Shown one piece after another: positions 5,626-7,706 of a stretch of DNA of 7,706 nucleotides. This DNA is from an uncultured Acidobacteriota bacterium. GTDB lineage: Bacteria; Acidobacteriota; Terriglobia; Terriglobales; Acidobacteriaceae. The notes beneath the pieces are model-generated. The model was not told the DNA's origin, did not search any database, and saw only the letters and a list, made by a program, of their open reading frames with translations. The stretch is from positions 1 through 7,706 of the forward strand of contig CAILBQ010000339.1 of the NCBI GenBank assembly GCA_903832475.1, in the 5' to 3' direction. Made by a program: the position numbers and the translations under genes. Positions within the stretch are counted from its first letter, which is position 1. Each line of letters begins with the position of its first letter.

Positions 5626-5928
5626 ATGCAATCCATCTCAGAGGAACCAAAAGTGACCCCCATCATCGTGGAAGTGGAAGTGAAACGCTGGCACGGAACC
5701 GCCGACAGCCGTGTCTTCGGATGGCAGCAGATGCCCGTCACCGAAGCGCTCCGGCTCCAGGACGAAACCTTTCGCTGTCCCGAATGCCTGGGCCGCGTCC
5801 GCCTCCGCCGCGGTTCCCCCGAAGAAGGCACCGTCGACTACGCCGAGCACTACAGCAAGAACCCCGGCTGCAGCCTCGGCAACTGCTTCTCCGGCGAAAA
5901 GAAGCCCCACCCCAAGCCCGTCGGCTGA
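5626..5928 (+). CDS. Small Cys/His (probable zinc-binding) protein coupled to tldD
   Basis: The 100-residue product has no signal peptide or membrane segment. Residues 48-87 hold a CPEC knuckle (Cys51, Cys54), then Arg-rich strand GRVRLRRG, and His75 and Cys82 in EHYSKNPGC, with a further Cys87. The pattern CxxC - strand - H - C recalls the N-terminal zinc ribbon of CoiA-like competence proteins, where the last ligands read HFAH..C; homology is a guess from spacing. The N-terminal half (IIVEVEVKRWHG) looks like beta-strand. The ATG lies 3 bases after the tldD stop with an excellent Shine-Dalgarno, so it is co-translated with tldD and may work with it or merely be co-expressed. The C-terminal tail is Lys/Pro-rich. 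I do not recognise the family, and no enzymatic residues are evident. Confidence 0.75.
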   Translation: MQSISEEPKVTPIIVEVEVKRWHGTADSRVFGWQQMPVTEALRLQDETFRCPECLGRVRLRRGSPEEGTVDYAEHYSKNPGCSLGNCFSGEKKPHPKPVG

Positions 5929-5951
5929 ATCTTTTTCGGCAGCTCACTTCA

Positions 5952-5979
5952 GGCCTCAGTGTCGGTTGACGCAGAGGCC
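5952..5979 (+). terminator. 12-bp hairpin after the tldD unit
   Basis: GGCCTCAGTGTC (5952-5963) pairs with GACGCAGAGGCC (5968-5979) around a GGTT loop, with one A-A mismatch and one G-U wobble. It begins 23 bases after the stop of the small Cys/His gene (a T-run TCTTTTT precedes it at 5930-5936) and is the likely end of the tldD transcript, although no T-run follows. Confidence 0.45.
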
Positions 5980-5981
5980 AT

Positions 5982-5995
5982 AGCCCTTTCGGGCT
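5982..5995. repeat. Second hairpin AGCCC-TTTC-GGGCT
   Basis: A perfect 5-bp stem with a TTTC loop lies 2 bases after the larger hairpin and 10 bases before the -10 box of the next gene. The same stem-loop core (GCCC-TTTC-GGGC) occurs upstream of tldD at 4098-4111. It may be the second half of a tandem terminator or a small repeated element. Confidence 0.4.
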
Positions 5996-6005
5996 CAGAT
6001 CCAGC

Positions 6006-6011
6006 TATAAT
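6006..6011 (+). promoter_or_regulatory. Consensus -10 box TATAAT, probably leaderless start
   Basis: A perfect TATAAT ends 8 bases before the ATG at 6020, which places the transcription start at or next to the start codon. There is no Shine-Dalgarno. No -35 is visible at 16-18 bases; TTGACG at 5966-5971 is 34 bases away and inside a hairpin, so it is not a normal partner. Confidence 0.6.
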
Positions 6012-6019
6012 CCGCGATC

Positions 6020-6763
6020 ATGTTCCCTTACGACCGAGAACTGCTCGCCTGTCTGCAAACCCCGCCTATTGCCGTCGCCGACGTCCTCGCCACTATGCAG
6101 TCGATCGATGCGCTTACCATTCCGACTGACGGCCTTAAATGGTTCAACGGCCTCTACCTCGCCGTCACCCAGGCCGTTGAAAACCGCGTCCAGTCTGGTG
6201 GATTCACCGACGCAGCCTTCCTCGCCCAGCTCGACGTGCAGTTCGCCCGTCTCTACTTCGACGCCCTGCGCAACTCCCTCTCCGGCGAATCTGTTCCTTC
6301 CTGCTGGATCGCCCTCTTCTCGGTTCGAAACCTCCCCGGCCTCACCCGCATCCAGTGCGCTCTCGCCGGCATCAACGCCCATATCAATCACGACCTGCCC
6401 ATCGCTATCGTCAACACCTGCAAGTCCGCCGCGCTCGCTCCGCAGCACGCGTCCGTCCAATACACCGACTACACTTCCCTGAATTCCACTCTCGACAGCC
6501 TCATCGAACAAGCCAAGCACACCCTCAACGTCGGCATGCTTGGCGAAGCCATCCCCGCCGGCTCCGTCCTCGAAGATACCCTCGCCGCCTGGAGCGTCTC
6601 CGCCGCCCGCGAAACCGCCTGGAACAACGCCGAACTCCTCTGGCATCTCGAGCCCGAACCCACCCTCACCGCCGCCTTCCTCGACTCCCTCGACGGCCTC
6701 TCTACCGTCGTCGGCAAAGTCCTGCTTACGCCCCTCCCCGCCCTCGAAGTCCTCCCCGACTGA
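6020..6763 (+). CDS. DUF5995 family protein
   Basis: The 247-residue cytoplasmic protein matches what I know of DUF5995: a mostly helical sequence with a central signature GINAHINHDLP (117-127) and a C-terminal R-E-x2-W motif (Arg197, Glu198, Trp201) followed by NAELLW. The His121, His124 and Asp125 cluster and the second acidic/His-bearing C-terminal segment could form a metal or ligand site, but no activity is established for the family. The start ATG is fixed by the TATAAT box just before it and the absence of any other suitable codon; the N-terminus (MFPYDRELLA) is not a signal peptide. The gene seems to be a single-gene unit: hairpins precede it and 64 bases with a new TAnnnT box separate it from the following gene. 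No frameshift is seen. Confidence 0.8.
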   Translation: MFPYDRELLACLQTPPIAVADVLATMQSIDALTIPTDGLKWFNGLYLAVTQAVENRVQSGGFTDAAFLAQLDVQFARLYFDALRNSLSGESVPSCWIALFSVRNLPGLTRIQCALAGINAHINHDLPIAIVNTCKSAALAPQHASVQYTDYTSLNSTLDSLIEQAKHTLNVGMLGEAIPAGSVLEDTLAAWSVSAARETAWNNAELLWHLEPEPTLTAAFLDSLDGLSTVVGKVLLTPLPALEVLPD

Positions 6764-6827
6764 ACGACTCCCAACTCCATCCCCCTCGGAATGCCCCTCC
6801 CACCGGCGCATTTGATAGCGTGAGCAC
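6764..6827. other. Short spacer before the serine hydrolase gene
   Basis: No hairpin or gene is visible in these 64 bases; the only element seen is the TAGCGT box near the end. Confidence 0.5.
6816..6821 (+). promoter_or_regulatory. -10-like box of the serine hydrolase gene
   Basis: TAGCGT lies 6 bases before the ATG at 6828, predicting a leaderless transcript. Only a weak GTGAG precedes the start, too close to act as a normal Shine-Dalgarno. No -35 is evident. Confidence 0.4.
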
Positions 6828-7706
6828 ATGCCTCCCGCAACTTCCCGCCATTCCCGCAAATACTCCGCAGTCCTCTCAGCCGCGCTCTCGATCGCCATCT
6901 CAAGCGCCACCCTTGTAGCCCAGACGGCTCCGTCTCCCAGCTCGGCTTCCGCTCCACTCGACCCACTCACCATCAACGCCACCAACTGGTACTGGGGTCC
7001 GGCTAACACCTGGTCCTGGCACAACACCCGCCGCATCTTTCCCACCGCCGGAATCAGCCGCGGCGCCGGCCCCGTTACCCCGCTCCTGCACAACGACCGC
7101 GAGCTCAGCAGCATCTTCTTTACCGACCCCACTTCTCAAAAGCCCATGACCGTCGCCGCCATGCTCGATCGCACCTTCACCGACGGCTTCCTCGTCCTCC
7201 ACCACGGCAAGATCGTTGCGGAAACATACCGCAACGGCATGACCGCCGACGACCCCCACATGCTCATGTCCGTCTCAAAGTCCGTGATGGGCACCCTTGC
7301 CGGCATCCTCGCCGATCAGGGAAAACTTGATCCCGCCAAACTCGTCACTGCCTACATCCCAGAGATGCAGGGCACCGTCTATGAAGGCGCCACCGTCCGC
7401 AACCTCCTCGACATGACCGTCGACGACCCCACTGAGCGCGCCGCTTTCACCTCCGCCGAAGGCACCGCCAAAGCCTACGAAGCCGTCGACGAAGCCGGCG
7501 GCTGGCTCCCCGCCACGCCCACCACTGCACCCGGCCTGCGCGCCTACCTCGTCAGCCTTCACCGCCCACACGGCGTCCACGGCAAGCAATTCCTCTACCT
7601 CGACCAATCCGCCATCCTCATCGGCTGGGTCATGGAGCGCGCCACCGGCAGGGATCTCTCTGCCCTCCTCACCGAGAACCTGTGGTCCAAACTCGGCGCC
7701 GAGCAC
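6828..7706 (+). CDS. Secreted SxxK serine hydrolase (beta-lactamase/NylB-like), 3' end missing
   Basis: The first 293 codons are open to the window edge, so the gene is partial. A basic start (RHSRK, 7-11) and hydrophobic run to about residue 32 (ending LVAQ) form a signal peptide, so the enzyme acts outside the cytoplasm. The catalytic dyad is Ser148-Val-Ser-Lys151 in MSVSKSVMG, and the third catalytic residue is probably Tyr257 in FLYLDQSAILIGW, followed by the family's ERATGRDLSALL. The SxSK version with FxYxxx..LGW resembles 6-aminohexanoate-dimer hydrolase (NylB) and related esterases more than true class C beta-lactamases, in which the Ser is in SxSK but the tyrosine is in a YxN loop. 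The Lys-Thr-Gly-like box lies beyond the edge. Substrate cannot be told; esterase, amidase or D-amino acid peptide hydrolysis are possible. Confidence 0.88.
   Translation, partial: MPPATSRHSRKYSAVLSAALSIAISSATLVAQTAPSPSSASAPLDPLTINATNWYWGPANTWSWHNTRRIFPTAGISRGAGPVTPLLHNDRELSSIFFTDPTSQKPMTVAAMLDRTFTDGFLVLHHGKIVAETYRNGMTADDPHMLMSVSKSVMGTLAGILADQGKLDPAKLVTAYIPEMQGTVYEGATVRNLLDMTVDDPTERAAFTSAEGTAKAYEAVDEAGGWLPATPTTAPGLRAYLVSLHRPHGVHGKQFLYLDQSAILIGWVMERATGRDLSALLTENLWSKLGAEH

Noticed and set aside
5966..6011. TTGACG with TATAAT as a sigma-70 promoter pair
   Set aside because: The spacing is 34 bases, twice the normal value, and TTGACG lies in a hairpin arm.
6005..7132. Long minus-strand open frame of 375 codons
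   Set aside because: It lies antisense to the DUF5995 and serine hydrolase genes and has a Gly/Val/Glu-rich shadow composition expected from C-ending codons on the other strand.

Overview
The window looks like chromosomal DNA from a GC-rich soil bacterium, most likely an Acidobacteriota (Terriglobia-type) genome. The basis is the strong preference for C at third codon positions, the gene complement (secreted SxxK serine hydrolase, DUF5995 protein, TldD, YfiT/BstA-type DinB protein), and start regions that often lack a Shine-Dalgarno sequence but carry a TAnnnT box 6-10 bases before the start codon. The phylum call is inference; there is no rRNA or tRNA here. I see no insertion sequence, phage gene or CRISPR array.

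Layout: 1-310 is a non-coding leader with a strong hairpin and a pyrimidine-rich tract. At 311-1459 (+) lies an exported protein with a squalene-cyclase-like helical toroid and one CxxCH motif. It converges, across a hairpin at 1511-1545, on a minus-strand pair read from 3774 down to 1564: a BstA/YfiT-type metal-dependent DinB protein, then 6 bases later a 556-residue protein with a C-terminal PD-(D/E)XK nuclease core. Upstream of bstA, on the same strand but behind its own terminator, is a previously easy-to-miss 36-codon gene (4018-3908) for a secreted, almost purely histidine-rich peptide. It is divergent from tldD (4144-5622, +), with 125 bases between them that hold a repeated 9-mer and dyads.

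tldD is translationally coupled to a 100-residue Cys/His protein (5626-5928). Two consecutive hairpins follow (5952-5995), then a DUF5995 gene (6020-6763) with a TATAAT box 8 bases before its ATG. Last is the 5' part of a secreted beta-lactamase-fold serine hydrolase (6828 to the window edge).

How the genes fit together: they form several short transcription units rather than one pathway. Two themes recur. One is metal- and thiol-linked chemistry (His-rich peptide, BstA, TldD metalloprotease, Cys/His protein, possible c-type heme protein). The other is a start-site pattern in which first genes look leaderless, while the operon-internal gene at 5626 has a strong Shine-Dalgarno. The most unusual items are the His-rich secreted micropeptide, the bstA-nuclease gene pair, and the heme-motif cyclase-like protein.
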